Shown in pieces: positions 8,526 to 18,780 of a DNA stretch of 64,000 nucleotides. The translations under genes were made by a program, and so were the position numbers. Each line of letters begins with the position of its first letter. The first letter of the stretch is position 1. Origin of the DNA: Azotobacter paspali (lineage in GTDB: Bacteria > Pseudomonadota > Gammaproteobacteria > Pseudomonadales > Pseudomonadaceae); NCBI RefSeq assembly GCF_042434745.1, contig NZ_JBHLSS010000098.1; one strand, written 5' to 3'. Below the pieces are notes generated by a model that made no database searches, was not told where the DNA came from, and worked only from the letters and a program-made list of their open reading frames with translations.

Positions 8526-11390
8526 ATGCGTGTGCTGACCTACGCCGGGCTCGAACCCGGCCGGCTGAAGACCGCCCTGAACAAAGCCATGGCCGCCATC
8601 GGTCGCGACGACTGGCGCAGCGTCGACCTGAAGAAGCTGGCACCGACGCCCTATTTCCGCATCAAGCTCGACCAGGCCAGCCGGCTGCTGCTGAGCTTCG
8701 TCCGCTACCGGGACGAGACCGTCTGCCTGGTCCTGGAGGTCATCCCTAACCACACCTACGAGAAATCCCGCTTCCTGCGCGGCGCCAGGATCGACGAGGC
8801 GCTGATCAAGGAAGCCGACGCGGCGCAGGCCGAGGCCGCCGCCACGCCGGTGCGCTACCTGCATCCGGGGCGCGGGGAATTCCACCTGCTGGACAAGGTG
8901 ATCTCCTTCGACGATGCGCAGGAAGTCATCTACCGCCTGCCGCCGCCGGCGATCCTGGTGGGCTCGGCCGGTTCCGGCAAGACCGCCCTGACCCTGGAGA
9001 AGATGCGCCAGGCCGAGGGCGAACTGCTCTACGTCACCCAGTCGCCCTGGCTGGCGCGCAATGCCCGCGAACTCTACTTCGCCAACGGCTACCGCAACGA
9101 CGCCCAGGAGCCGCAGTTCCTCGCTTACCGCGAATTCCTCGAAACCCTGAAGGTGCCGGAAGGCCGCGAGGTGAACTTCCAGGCCTTCAAGGCCTGGTTC
9201 GAGCGGCACCGCCAGCAGTACCGCTTCACCGACGCCCACCAGTGCTTCGAGGAGTTCCGCGGGGTGATCGGCAGTCAGCCGGAAGGTGCGCTCGACGAGG
9301 CCGCCTACCTGGCCCTGGGAACCCGCCAATCGATCTTCCCGGCCGAGCGGCGCGCCGCCGTCCACCAATTGTTCCGGCGCTATCAGGCCTGGCTCGCCGA
9401 CAGCGGCCTGTACGACACTAATCTGGTCGCCCAGCGATGGCAGGCGCTGGCCGAGCCCACTTACGACTTCGTCGTCGTCGACGAAGTGCAAGACCTGACC
9501 AACGCCCAGTTGGCGTTGGTACTGAAAACCCTCAGGAAACCCGGCCAGTTCCTACTCTGCGGCGACTCCAATCAGATCGTGCACCCCAACTTCTTTTCCT
9601 GGAGCGCAGTCAAGGGCCTGTTCTGGCGCGATCCCGAGCTGGCCGAGCGGCAGACCCTCTCGGTACTGCGGGTCAACTACCGCAACGCCCGCGAAGTCAC
9701 CCGGGCGGCCAACGACTTGCTGAAGATCAAGCATACCCGCTTCGGCTCCATCGACCGCGAGAGCAACCACCTGGTCGAGTCCGCCTCCGACGAGACGGGC
9801 GAGGTGCGCCTTTTGGCCGACAAGGACGCGATCAAGCGCGACCTGGACGCCAGAACCCGCGCCTCCACCCTGTTCGCCGTTCTGGTGCTGCGCGATGAGG
9901 ACAAGGCCGAGGCGAGGAAGCACTTTCGCACACCCCTGGTGTTCTCGGTACACGAGGCCAAGGGGCTGGAATACCCCAACATCATTCTCTACCGCTTCGT
10001 CTCCGACCAGCGCCAAGCCTATGCGGAAATCTGCGAGGGAGTCACCGCCGCCGACCTGGACAAGGACGAGCTGGACTACCGCCGCGCCCGCGACAAGCAG
10101 GACAAATCGCTGGAGATTTGGAAGTTCTACGTCAACGCCCTGTACGTCGCGCTGACCCGCGCGGTGGAGCGGCTCTACCTGATCGAGAGCGATCACGGAC
10201 ATCCGCTGCTGCAACTGCTGGGCGTGCGAGGCGGCGAGGTTCGGCTGGAAATCGAATCCAGCGAATCCAGCCGCGAGGACTGGGAGCGCGAGGCGCACCG
10301 CCTGGAGCAGCAGGGCAAGCAGGAACAGGCCGAGGCGATCCGCCGCGACATCCTCCGGACCCGTCAGGTGCCCTGGCCGGTGTGGAACTGGGAAACCGCC
10401 ACGCCGATGATCGAGCGTGCCCGCGATCCCCGGGAGGTCTCCAACAAGGTGCGTCAGCAACTGCTCGACTTCGCCCTCTGGCACCAGCAGGAGCGACATA
10501 TCGAGTACCTGTCCGATACGCTGCACTGGAACCCCGCCGTGCAACTGATCGCCAACGCCCGCCAGGGCTCGATCTGGCGCACCCGCGACAGCCTCGTCGA
10601 GCGCCAGCTCGGCGCCTACCACAAGAAGAACTTCAAGGACATCCTCGTCCAGTGCGACCAGTACGGCGTCGACCACCGCACGCCGATGGACGCCACCCCG
10701 CTGATGCTCGCCGCCCTAGCCGGCAACCTGCCGCTGGCGGAGGCGCTGCTCGAACGCGGTGCCGATCCCGAACAGCGCGACCTGTTCGGCCACAACGCGC
10801 TGTCTTATGCCCTCGGCCGCGCCGTCGAGGACGAGGAGTACGCCGCCGATCCCCTCGGCGCGCTCTACGAGCGCCTGGCGACTCCGCTGGACCTGGAAGT
10901 GGAGGGACGGCTGATCCGCCTGCAGCCGCAGCAGGGCGAATACCTGCCGCTGCAACTCATGCTGGCCGGTCTCAAGGTGCTCGGCTCGCAACTGACCCAC
11001 AGTCAGGAGTACCCGATCGGCCGGCGCTACGGCTTCTACGCCGACTACCTGATGCGCAACATCACGCATTTCCCGGCTAGTGTGTTGCGTCCCGAGCGCA
11101 GGAAGCGCACCTACTTCAACCAGGTTCTGGCCCGCGCCGAAATCGACAGTGGCTACCGTCCGGCGCGCAAGCTCTGGCAGCGCGTGCGCAACGGTCACTA
11201 CCTGCCCAGCCCGGAACTGAAGCTGCGCGTGCCCGACGGCGACGGCCAGGGCCGCTGGCTGCCGCTGTACGAGCTGCTGGCCGGCCGGCAGATCCTCGCC
11301 GGCAATGCCTACCTGATGGTGGGCGAGTCGCTGCGCTGGATAATGAAGGACGACAGCGAGCACGACCCGCTGGATTTCGGCCTGCTATGA
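8526..11390 (+). CDS. UvrD-like SF1 helicase with RelE-like N-terminus and ankyrin tail
   Basis: 954 residues. Residues about 1-90 read like a RelE/ParE-fold toxin domain (KKLAPTPYFRIKLDQASRLL, CLVLEVIPNHTYEKSRFL). The SF1 motor follows: Walker A GSAGSGKT at 146-153, Walker B VVVDEVQDL near 315-323, QIVHPNFFSWSAV, motif IV VLRVNYRN near 380, VHEAKGLEYPN near 475 and motif VI YVALTRAVERLYLI near 540. Near residues 718-765 there are one to two ankyrin repeats (DATPLMLAALAGNLPLAEAL, LLERGADPEQRD). The catalytic residues of the motor look intact. It lies 11 bp after glmU and before glmR, where other pseudomonads have nothing. Function is unknown; DNA repair, RNA-linked stress response or anti-phage defence are possible. 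Confidence 0.85.
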   Translation: MRVLTYAGLEPGRLKTALNKAMAAIGRDDWRSVDLKKLAPTPYFRIKLDQASRLLLSFVRYRDETVCLVLEVIPNHTYEKSRFLRGARIDEALIKEADAAQAEAAATPVRYLHPGRGEFHLLDKVISFDDAQEVIYRLPPPAILVGSAGSGKTALTLEKMRQAEGELLYVTQSPWLARNARELYFANGYRNDAQEPQFLAYREFLETLKVPEGREVNFQAFKAWFERHRQQYRFTDAHQCFEEFRGVIGSQPEGALDEAAYLALGTRQSIFPAERRAAVHQLFRRYQAWLADSGLYDTNLVAQRWQALAEPTYDFVVVDEVQDLTNAQLALVLKTLRKPGQFLLCGDSNQIVHPNFFSWSAVKGLFWRDPELAERQTLSVLRVNYRNAREVTRAANDLLKIKHTRFGSIDRESNHLVESASDETGEVRLLADKDAIKRDLDARTRASTLFAVLVLRDEDKAEARKHFRTPLVFSVHEAKGLEYPNIILYRFVSDQRQAYAEICEGVTAADLDKDELDYRRARDKQDKSLEIWKFYVNALYVALTRAVERLYLIESDHGHPLLQLLGVRGGEVRLEIESSESSREDWEREAHRLEQQGKQEQAEAIRRDILRTRQVPWPVWNWETATPMIERARDPREVSNKVRQQLLDFALWHQQERHIEYLSDTLHWNPAVQLIANARQGSIWRTRDSLVERQLGAYHKKNFKDILVQCDQYGVDHRTPMDATPLMLAALAGNLPLAEALLERGADPEQRDLFGHNALSYALGRAVEDEEYAADPLGALYERLATPLDLEVEGRLIRLQPQQGEYLPLQLMLAGLKVLGSQLTHSQEYPIGRRYGFYADYLMRNITHFPASVLRPERRKRTYFNQVLARAEIDSGYRPARKLWQRVRNGHYLPSPELKLRVPDGDGQGRWLPLYELLAGRQILAGNAYLMVGESLRWIMKDDSEHDPLDFGLL

Positions 11391-11552
11391 GGATGGGGCG
11401 GCAGGTGTTGCCTTCGTCGCAATCCTCTCCAGAAGGCCGACAGGCCCAGGACAGCCCGTTCCGCCGATGAAGGCGGAGCGGCGCATTCGTCGGCCGTGGA
11501 AGCGGGCTCCTTGACCGCCTGCGCGCTTTGGGTTTTGATTCGTCACATTGTC

Positions 11553-11565
11553 TTTCGAATCGAAA
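11553..11565. promoter_or_regulatory. Possible DeoR-family operator before glmR
   Basis: TTTCG, three bases, CGAAA forms an inverted repeat 7 bp before the glmR ATG. The TTTCG/CGAAA half-site is typical of operators for DeoR-family repressors, so autoregulation is plausible. Assigned from pattern only. Confidence 0.35.
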
Positions 11566-11572
11566 CTTAAAG

Positions 11573-12337
11573 ATGTCGAAGCGAAACACACCGCAACGCC
11601 GCCATGCCATCCTCGCCTTGCTCGCCGAACGGGGCGAAGTCAGCGTCGACGAACTGGCCAGGCGTTTCGAGACCTCGGAGGTCACCATCCGCAAGGACCT
11701 CGCCATCCTGGAGAAGAACGGCCTGCTGCTGCGCCGCTACGGTGGCGCGGTGCCGCTGCCGCAGGATCTGGCCGAGGACCGCCCGCTGTCCGCCGGCAAG
11801 CAGGCGATCGCCAGGGCCGCCGCCGCGCGCATCCGCGAGCACGCGCGGATCATCGTCGACAGCGGCAGCACCACCGCGGCGCTGATCCCCGAGTTGGTGC
11901 ACAAGCGCGGGCTGGTGGTGATGACCAATTCCCTTGACGTGGCCAACGCCCTGCGCGAGCTGGAGAACGAGCCGGTGCTGCTGATGACCGGCGGCACCTG
12001 GGACCCGCATTCGGAATCCTTCCAGGGCCAGGTCGCCGAGCAGGTGCTGCGCTCCTACGACTTCGACCAGTTGTTCATCGGCGCCGACGGCATCGACCTG
12101 GCGCGCGGCACCACCACCTTCAACGAGCTGCTCGGCCTGTCCAGGGTCATGGCCGAAGTCGCCCGGGAAGTCGTCGTCATGGTCGAGTCCGACAAGGTCG
12201 GCCGGCGGATTCCCAACCTGGAGTTGCCCTGGAGCAGCATCCATACCCTGATCACCGACGAGCGCCTCCCGCCCGAGGCGCGCGGACAGATCGCGGCGCA
12301 TGGCGTGGAACTGGTCTGCGTCGCCGTACCCGCCTGA
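11573..12337 (+). CDS. glmR: DeoR-family transcriptional regulator of glmS
   Basis: 254 residues. The N-terminal DeoR helix-turn-helix is clear (RRHAILALLAERGEVSVDEL, then RFETSEVTIRKDLAILEKNG). The C-terminal sugar-phosphate-sensing domain contains IIVDSGSTTAALIPEL and the MTGGTWDPHSESFQG segment. The ATG at 11573 gives the standard DeoR start; an upstream in-frame TTG is less likely. It lies 14 bp before glmS, the arrangement known for GlmR in Pseudomonas, where it controls glucosamine-6-phosphate synthase expression. Confidence 0.88.
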   Translation: MSKRNTPQRRHAILALLAERGEVSVDELARRFETSEVTIRKDLAILEKNGLLLRRYGGAVPLPQDLAEDRPLSAGKQAIARAAAARIREHARIIVDSGSTTAALIPELVHKRGLVVMTNSLDVANALRELENEPVLLMTGGTWDPHSESFQGQVAEQVLRSYDFDQLFIGADGIDLARGTTTFNELLGLSRVMAEVAREVVVMVESDKVGRRIPNLELPWSSIHTLITDERLPPEARGQIAAHGVELVCVAVPA

Positions 12338-12351
12338 AGGAGAACCACACC

Positions 12352-14187
<1,836 letters not shown>

Positions 14188-14388
14188 AGGGCGTGGCCCG
14201 CGCCGCGACTGATACGGGATGAAAATAAAGTTTCATCCCGAGCCGAGCGAAAGGACGTGCGCACTGGCGAGGTGCCGCGTTCTCGGCCGGCCTGCTGTGA
14301 TGGGTGGAGATTGGCCGGAGGCAGCCCAACTACGGCTATCTCGTGAGCAGATCGCCATGTTGCCACAGTCACCAGTGGAGGGGCACCG
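14188..14388. other. attTn7-type position after glmS, with a hairpin at 14216-14239
   Basis: GGGATGAAA and its complement TTTCATCCC are separated by ATAAAG (14216-14239), 28 bp after the glmS stop. This is where Tn7-like elements insert and where a glmS terminator would sit, but there is no T tract. No gene is supported between here and 14389. I could not find Tn7 ends. Confidence 0.5.
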
Positions 14389-14950
14389 CTATAAAGTGCG
14401 GCAACTGTCAACAATGCCAAGTAAGTGGGATGCCATGATTATCATCTCCCGCGCCTCCGAAGCCTCAACTCCTACATGACGATGGCTTTGTGGGTTCTTG
14501 TAGCTTCCAATTGCACCAGACATCAGATTCATCAACGCTTGGCGTTCGCCGGGTTCGGCTGTTTTTGTCCGTCAGCGGCCCTTCTTCGGGGTTAAAGGCA
14601 CGCGCGGCAAGCTTGGTGCCAAGCAATTCATCGCCGAAGCTTGCCGCTTGACGGATTGACACTTCAAGCACTTTGAACGCCTCAAAGACAGCCGTATCGA
14701 ACAATTCTTGCTTGTAGAGACGGAGCGCGGTGGACCGTAGTGATGCGTGAACCATATCCTCTGGAAGTTGGCGGTCTACCATCCACGTCCTCAGCGATAC
14801 GCCTTCTGCATAGTGGCTTAGCCCTAGTCTTGTAAGGGTCATCCATTGAACGTCATGAGTAGGATGATGACAAATGAAACCATTGGAGTAGAGCCGGGTC
14901 CACGCTTCCGAGCATGCCAACGCTGCTAGTTCACTCTGATCGTAATCATT
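14389..14950 (-). pseudogene. TIGR02391 (Ymh) family gene, frameshifted
   Basis: The first minus-strand frame (14950 down to about 14560) gives EAWTRLYSNGFICHH and the family core LFDTAVFEAFKVLEVSIRQA followed by AARAFNPEEGPLTD. A frameshift then moves the reading frame, and the second frame continues with the family signature GAIGSYKNPQSHRHVGVE and AREMIIMASHLLGIVD to a stop at 14389. The 5' side is also damaged: an in-frame TGA at 14951 and no ATG. Members of this family of unknown function are common near mobile and restriction-type genes. Confidence 0.8.
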
Positions 14951-15308
14951 TCACACACCGAGGAGGAAGTTGTGGGCGCACTCGGCATCGTGCGGACGCT
15001 GCAATTTGCTCCCGAAAACCTAAAGCACAGATTGGCTTAAATTCAACAGGGAAGCGTCGCATAGTTGCGAGGGGGTTGAGTAAAAATCCTTGAGATGCGG
15101 CATAAAACAGACTCCAAACGATTCAAAATGACCACAGTCCTATAGCCAATGTCGTGCCGGAGCTGAAGTCACCGTGCTCCCGTTCCCCTTTGAGAAGTCC
15201 CAGAACCGAGCGACCAGGCAAGGCGGCTTCTGGCCGAAATCCGCTTATCACGCGACTTACAGGCATGCTGGTCATCTGAGCAGTTTCTCATTTCTGCTCT
15301 GTGCGCAC
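14951..15308. other. Gene-free island DNA
   Basis: About 360 bp of AT-richer sequence between the TIGR02391 relic and the antitoxin gene. Short open frames exist but none has a plausible start, composition or family resemblance. No RNA gene or repeat was seen. Confidence 0.45.
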
Positions 15309-15620
15309 TCAGCCCGAAAGTACGTCTTGGAACACGTCTGGACGCTGGGCGGCGATATGCAGCAGTGAGCGCGCAGCGCCAGATGGCGAGCGGCGACCTT
15401 GTTCCCACTCCTGCAGGGTGCGCACCGACACGCCTAGCAACTCAGCGAATTTCGGCTGCGACAGCCCGGTTTTGCTGCGCGCCTCGGCGGCCTCGGTCAA
15501 TTCCACGCGATGCACGGCGCCGTGGCGTCCAGCTTTGACATCGACAATGGCGGCCAACAACTCCTTGCCGATGTTGCGCTTGGCCTCTCGCTCAAGCAGT
15601 TCTTTCTCAGTCAGGGGCAT
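15309..15620 (-). CDS. Antitoxin, HTH type (HigA/NadS-like)
   Basis: 103 residues and intact. The C-terminal half is an XRE-type helix-turn-helix (TGLSQPKFAELLGVSVRTLQ then EWEQGRRSPSGAARSLLHIA), as in antitoxins of RelE/HigB-type pairs. Its ATG overlaps the 3' end of the toxin gene by 14 bp, the usual toxin-first arrangement of HigBA-like modules. It should bind the palindrome at 15939-15953. The partner toxin is broken, so only repression or cross-neutralisation of related toxins remains possible. Confidence 0.85.
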   Translation of the reverse strand: MPLTEKELLEREAKRNIGKELLAAIVDVKAGRHGAVHRVELTEAAEARSKTGLSQPKFAELLGVSVRTLQEWEQGRRSPSGAARSLLHIAAQRPDVFQDVLSG

Positions 15621-15928
15621 GATTCATCTCCTTGGCGATTTTGCGCAGGATGTGCGCCGGAATGTTATCGGTAGCGCCCCTGCCGTAAATCAACAGGGCC
15701 ACCAGGGCTCCGCTGGCCAACTGCGCAGTGTAGATGACGCGCACGGAACCGCTCTTGCCGCGTCCTTCAATCCCCCAGCGCACCTTGCGGCAATCACCGC
15801 TACCGGGAATGACAGCGCCGACCTCGGGATTGCTGGCGAGTAAGGTCATGAAGGCACCACGCTAATCCTCCGTCCGGTAATCGGGGCCAGAGCTTGGTGA
15901 ACAGCGGGGATTCGATGATAGTCAACAT
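15607..15928 (-). pseudogene. RelE/HigB-family toxin, frameshift plus stop
   Basis: Conceptual translation from ATG 15928 gives LTIIESPLFTKLWP, then after one extra C a second frame gives DYRTED, an in-frame TAG where GAG (Glu) is expected, and RGAFMTLLASNPEVGAVIPG to IPAHILRKIAKEMNHAPD at 15607. The family core (CRKVRWGIEGRGKSGSVRVI) is well preserved. Two independent lesions, a +1 frameshift and a nonsense codon, should abolish the toxin while the antitoxin downstream stays intact. Confidence 0.85.
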
Positions 15929-15938
15929 GGGCAGGGCA

Positions 15939-15953
15939 TACGTCAGTGACGTA
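15939..15953. promoter_or_regulatory. Probable operator of the toxin-antitoxin pair
   Basis: TACGTCA and its exact complement TGACGTA flank a single G, ending 11 bp before the toxin ATG on the minus strand. Such palindromes directly upstream of the first gene are the normal autoregulatory sites bound by HTH antitoxins. Confidence 0.55.
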
Positions 15954-16139
15954 CTTAAGGCAATCAATAGCTCAGCCAGCCATACTGTTTTCGGCAACTT
16001 CTACCATCTCCCACCACTCCATCCTATGCCGTTTCCTCTGGGTCGAGAGCAGCCGTGTTCCAGGCTTCTCTCGACGTCCGCCCTCATTTCTGACCGGACC
16101 CTCGATGACGCCCACGAACACCGCACTTGGCCGGCTGGC

Positions 16140-16761
16140 TCACACCTCCGTCTGTTCAGCTATCTCCAGCGCGTCGTCGACCTCAATGCCCAAGTATCTC
16201 ACCGTGCTTTCGAGCTTCGTATGGCCTAGCAGTAGCTGGACAGCTCGAAGATTCTTCTTCCGTCGGTAGATCGGTGAGGCTTTTGTTCGACGCATCGTAT
16301 GGGTTCCGTACGCAGTGGAGTCCAGGCCGATCGCCGTTACCCAGCCATCAACGATGCGAGCATACTGTCGGGTAGAAGGTGATCAGAATCGTGCAGCCGG
16401 CTCGGAAAGAGAAAACCCTCCGCACGGAGCATTGCGTGCCGAATCCAGTTTCCTAGGGCGTCCCTTGTCTGCTCAGTGATCTCAAACTGCACGGGACGTT
16501 GTGTCTTCTGCTGCATGATAATGGCACGTGACGCCACGCGGTCTCCATGGGCATGTCCCGGACTCGAAGCTTGACCAGATCGCAGGCTCGCAGCTTGCTA
16601 TCGATTGCCAGATTGAAAAGTGCAAGGTCGCGCGTTTTTTCAGCGATTTACAATCTGACACGGATGGCCCAGATATCCTTTAGCCTAAGCGGTGCTTTCT
16701 GACCAACCAGTTTTCCTTTATTCCAGGGCTGATGCCCTGCATTAGTAGGCGTTGCGTTCAT
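16140..16761 (-). pseudogene. Tyrosine recombinase (phage-type integrase), decayed
   Basis: Start ATG 16761 with AGGAG 6 bp before it. The translation gives MNATPTNAGHQPWNKGKLVG, KAPLRLKDIWAIRVRL, then TAA where CAA is expected. It resumes with DLALFNLAIDSKLRACDLVK. A frameshift leads to SRAIIMQQKTQRPVQFEITE, and a second to RQYARIVDGWVTAIGLDSTA, YGTHTMRRTKAS and LLGHTKLESTVRYLGIEVDD, ending at 16140. The catalytic Arg, His-x-x-Arg, His and Tyr are all recognisable in the combined translation, so the decay looks recent. At about 207 codons it is of the small site-specific integrase type and does not look like an integron IntI. Confidence 0.85.
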
Positions 16762-16765
16762 GATT

Positions 16766-16787
16766 AGCTCCTCCAGATGAAGGAGCT
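16766..16787. repeat. Small inverted repeat before the integrase relic
   Basis: AGCTCCT and its complement AGGAGCT with an 8-bp loop lie at the ribosome site of the integrase relic. The stem would mask the Shine-Dalgarno sequence. Confidence 0.4.
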
Positions 16788-16982
16788 AAAGCTTGCAACT
16801 GTTCTGGTTAGAGGGAGCACCGATACTGCCGAATGGTCGCTGGCGACCCCTCGCTGCCGTTCGCTGTATGAGCGAAATGCCATCCATAAGCGGGCATTGA
16901 TGTCGGGCATCTTTCTGAATCGACCCCACAAACCTATATTATAAATAAACAAACTACCAAGACAGCCCACTAGAGGTAGCAC

Positions 16983-17384
16983 TTGGAAACCTTCGTAGCT
17001 ATCGACTCCGCCGTTTGGGGCCTTCCGGACCAGTCCGGTGATGCAGTCGTGGCCTACGAAGAGATAATCAGAGAGATTGCCGCTACCTGTCGCGTGATCG
17101 CCCATAGGCGGGATAGATTAAAGAAAGTGCGCGGAGCAGCGAGAGTGGTTGTAACAGTCGAGACCGCCCCTAGACTCGTGGATCTCTTCCACAACTCCAA
17201 GGCCGGTTACAGGGCACAGTATTACTCTAGTCCGGAGTTAGGGGAGCGGGCGAATCGCTACGCAGTAGAGCAGCTTATTCCCATTGTGCTGAGGCAACTT
17301 CATCAAGCGCACAAAAGGTCCTGTCCCTTGGACTTCGTCGAGGCATCGCTGCGCGGATTTAGCACAAAAGTATGGATTCACTAA
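16983..17384 (+). CDS. Hypothetical protein in the glmS island
   Basis: 133 residues from a TTG start with GAGG 7 bp upstream; no ATG is available near the start. No family is recognised. It has a mixed helical composition without membrane segments or signal peptide. The base composition is intermediate and foreign compared with the chromosome flanks. It could be the 3' part of a larger lost gene. Confidence 0.4.
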   Translation: METFVAIDSAVWGLPDQSGDAVVAYEEIIREIAATCRVIAHRRDRLKKVRGAARVVVTVETAPRLVDLFHNSKAGYRAQYYSSPELGERANRYAVEQLIPIVLRQLHQAHKRSCPLDFVEASLRGFSTKVWIH

Positions 17385-17420
17385 GGCCTATGGCTCAGGG
17401 CTGCTGCCAGTGTAGACTGC

Positions 17421-17627
17421 TTGCTATACCCTGATCACTGGACAGCATGCGCAAAGCGCGCCAAGGGCAAGAACGCCAGAAAGAAGCTGCGTTGGAGGCG
17501 TCTGGCACCCAGGGTTGAGACTCGTTTTGAAATCAAGGGTACTGTGCTCAGTTCTGACGGCTTAGAGGTCACTGCTGCGTTCAAGAGGTGCAGGGGCTTT
17601 GAGATACACAACTTTGGTTTTACATAG
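17421..17627 (+). CDS. Small basic hypothetical protein, possible cassette ORF
   Basis: 68 residues from TTG 17421, with a very basic middle (KRAKGKNARKKLRWRR). The stop TAG is followed directly by GCGCAGCCTAAC, which resembles the 5' core (RYYYAAC) of an integron attC site. This suggests the ORF was once the gene of a cassette whose attC has been truncated. No RBS is convincing, so expression is doubtful. Confidence 0.35.
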   Translation: MLYPDHWTACAKRAKGKNARKKLRWRRLAPRVETRFEIKGTVLSSDGLEVTAAFKRCRGFEIHNFGFT

Positions 17628-17665
17628 TGCGCAGCCTAACTAGCGGCTCAAGGGGAGAAAGTACG

Positions 17666-18307
17666 TTGCACGGCCCAAGTCCTGAAAATAAGCATCCAAT
17701 GGAAGGTTTCCCGCAGGTGTGCTTCATCAAGAACACCGTGCAAAGCCCAAACATCATCGTCGGCGATTACACTTACTATGATGATCCTAATGGTTCAGAA
17801 AACTTTGAGTGTAATGTTCTGTACCACTTCCCGTTCATTGGGGACAAACTGATCATTGGAAAGTTTTGTTCTATCGCTCAGGGGGTTAAGTTCATCATGA
17901 ATGGTGCCAATCACAAGATGTCTGGAATTTCCACTTATCCATTTCAGATCTTCGGCAATGGTTGGGAAAAGGCCATGCCAAAATCAGGCGAACTTCCTTA
18001 TAAAGGCGACACCATCATTGGCCATGATGTTTGGATTGGCTACGATACTCTCATTATGCCCGGCGTCAAAATTGGCAACGGAGCTATCATCTCTTCACGC
18101 TCAGTCGTGGTTTCAGACGTTCCCGCTTACACCATCGTTGGCGGCAATCCAGCTAAACCCATTAAACAACGTTTTGAGTTGGACACTGTCGCCACCTTGG
18201 AGTCAATAGCTTGGTGGGACTGGCCCATTGAAAAGATCACTCAACATTTAGAGCTGATCGTGTCCGGAGACATTGAGGCCTTGCGCCGCTGTGCAGCCCA
18301 TGTCTAA
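17666..18307 (+). CDS. Vat-family streptogramin A O-acetyltransferase
   Basis: 213 residues. The start is a TTG 8 bp after AGGGGAG, giving HGPSPENKHPMEG, which matches the N-terminus of Vat enzymes (HGPDPEN type). Vat hallmarks follow: GDYTYYDD, NVLYHFPFIGDKLIIGKFCS, FIMNGANHKMSGISTYPF with the catalytic His, GNGWEKAMPKSGELPYKGD and the hexapeptide helix IIGHDVWIGYDTLIMPGVKI. These enzymes inactivate virginiamycin M-type antibiotics by acetyl-CoA-dependent acetylation. Chloramphenicol CatB enzymes are close relatives, but the NGANH context and GWEK segment favour Vat. The stop codon lies in an attC-like site, so this is a cassette gene. Confidence 0.85.
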   Translation: MHGPSPENKHPMEGFPQVCFIKNTVQSPNIIVGDYTYYDDPNGSENFECNVLYHFPFIGDKLIIGKFCSIAQGVKFIMNGANHKMSGISTYPFQIFGNGWEKAMPKSGELPYKGDTIIGHDVWIGYDTLIMPGVKIGNGAIISSRSVVVSDVPAYTIVGGNPAKPIKQRFELDTVATLESIAWWDWPIEKITQHLELIVSGDIEALRRCAAHV

Positions 18308-18357
18308 AAATTCAAGTTAAAGCCAGTTTGCGGCTCGCCTTAATTCAGGCGTTAGTT
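18301..18357 (+). repeat. Integron attC-like recombination site after vat
   Basis: The vat stop lies in GTCTAAA (R''-like). About 50 bp later the site ends CTTAATTCAGGCGTTAGTT, a typical attC 3' end with the GTTAG core. Partial complementarity between the two halves (AAGTTAA-AGCC against GGCT...CTTAA) fits a folded attC of normal 57-bp length. Confidence 0.65.
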
Positions 18358-18380
18358 AGTGTCTGCTTTCTAAAAGTATC
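18358..18380 (+). repeat. 23-bp direct repeat, left copy
   Basis: AGTGTCTGCTTTCTAAAAG plus TATC directly follows the attC-like core. An identical copy lies at 19693-19715, again directly after a GTTGAGT core. The two enclose a 1.3-kb segment with two ORFs. Confidence 0.8.
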
Positions 18381-18525
18381 ATTGGCCGCTTCTGGCCGGA
18401 CTGAGCTGGACAACATCGGCATAGAGCGACACAATGCGGTCGTTCAATGTGTGAGGGAGATGCCACTTGCAAGCGGTCATTAATGTGGGCATCCGCTTTG
18501 ATCCGCTAAAAAGTGGTGGGGAAAA

Positions 18526-18723
18526 ATGGATACCAGCCAAGGACTTGATTCGATGAAACAAAATTTATGCGTAAAAATCAATCCGGAATGTATTGATCGA
18601 GCTAGCGGTGAAGTTGGCGTCAGGTTATTTTTGAAACCCATCGACAGAAGCTTTTTCATCCCCAGCGCTGGCGCGGACTTCAGGGCATTTTGTCGAGCCA
18701 TTGGATTGGATCACATATACTGA
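18526..18723 (+). CDS. Small hypothetical protein, cassette region
   Basis: 65 residues from ATG 18526 with GTGGTGGGG just upstream. No recognised family, signal peptide or membrane span. It lies between the 23-bp direct repeats and upstream of the nuclease-like cassette gene. Codon use is unlike the GC-rich flanks. Confidence 0.4.
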   Translation: MDTSQGLDSMKQNLCVKINPECIDRASGEVGVRLFLKPIDRSFFIPSAGADFRAFCRAIGLDHIY

Positions 18724-18780
18724 CGTATCTGCATGAGCACTCAAAAAGCCGAAATCAACCGACGCGTCCGATTCAATTTT

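Noticed and set aside
14216..14239. GGGATGAAA/TTTCATCCC hairpin as the glmS terminator
   Set aside because: The stem is modest and not followed by T residues; left as an unexplained hairpin.
16140..16761. Integron integrase IntI for the cassettes
   Set aside because: The recombinase relic is short, belongs to another integrase group and lacks the IntI-specific insertion before the HxxR region.
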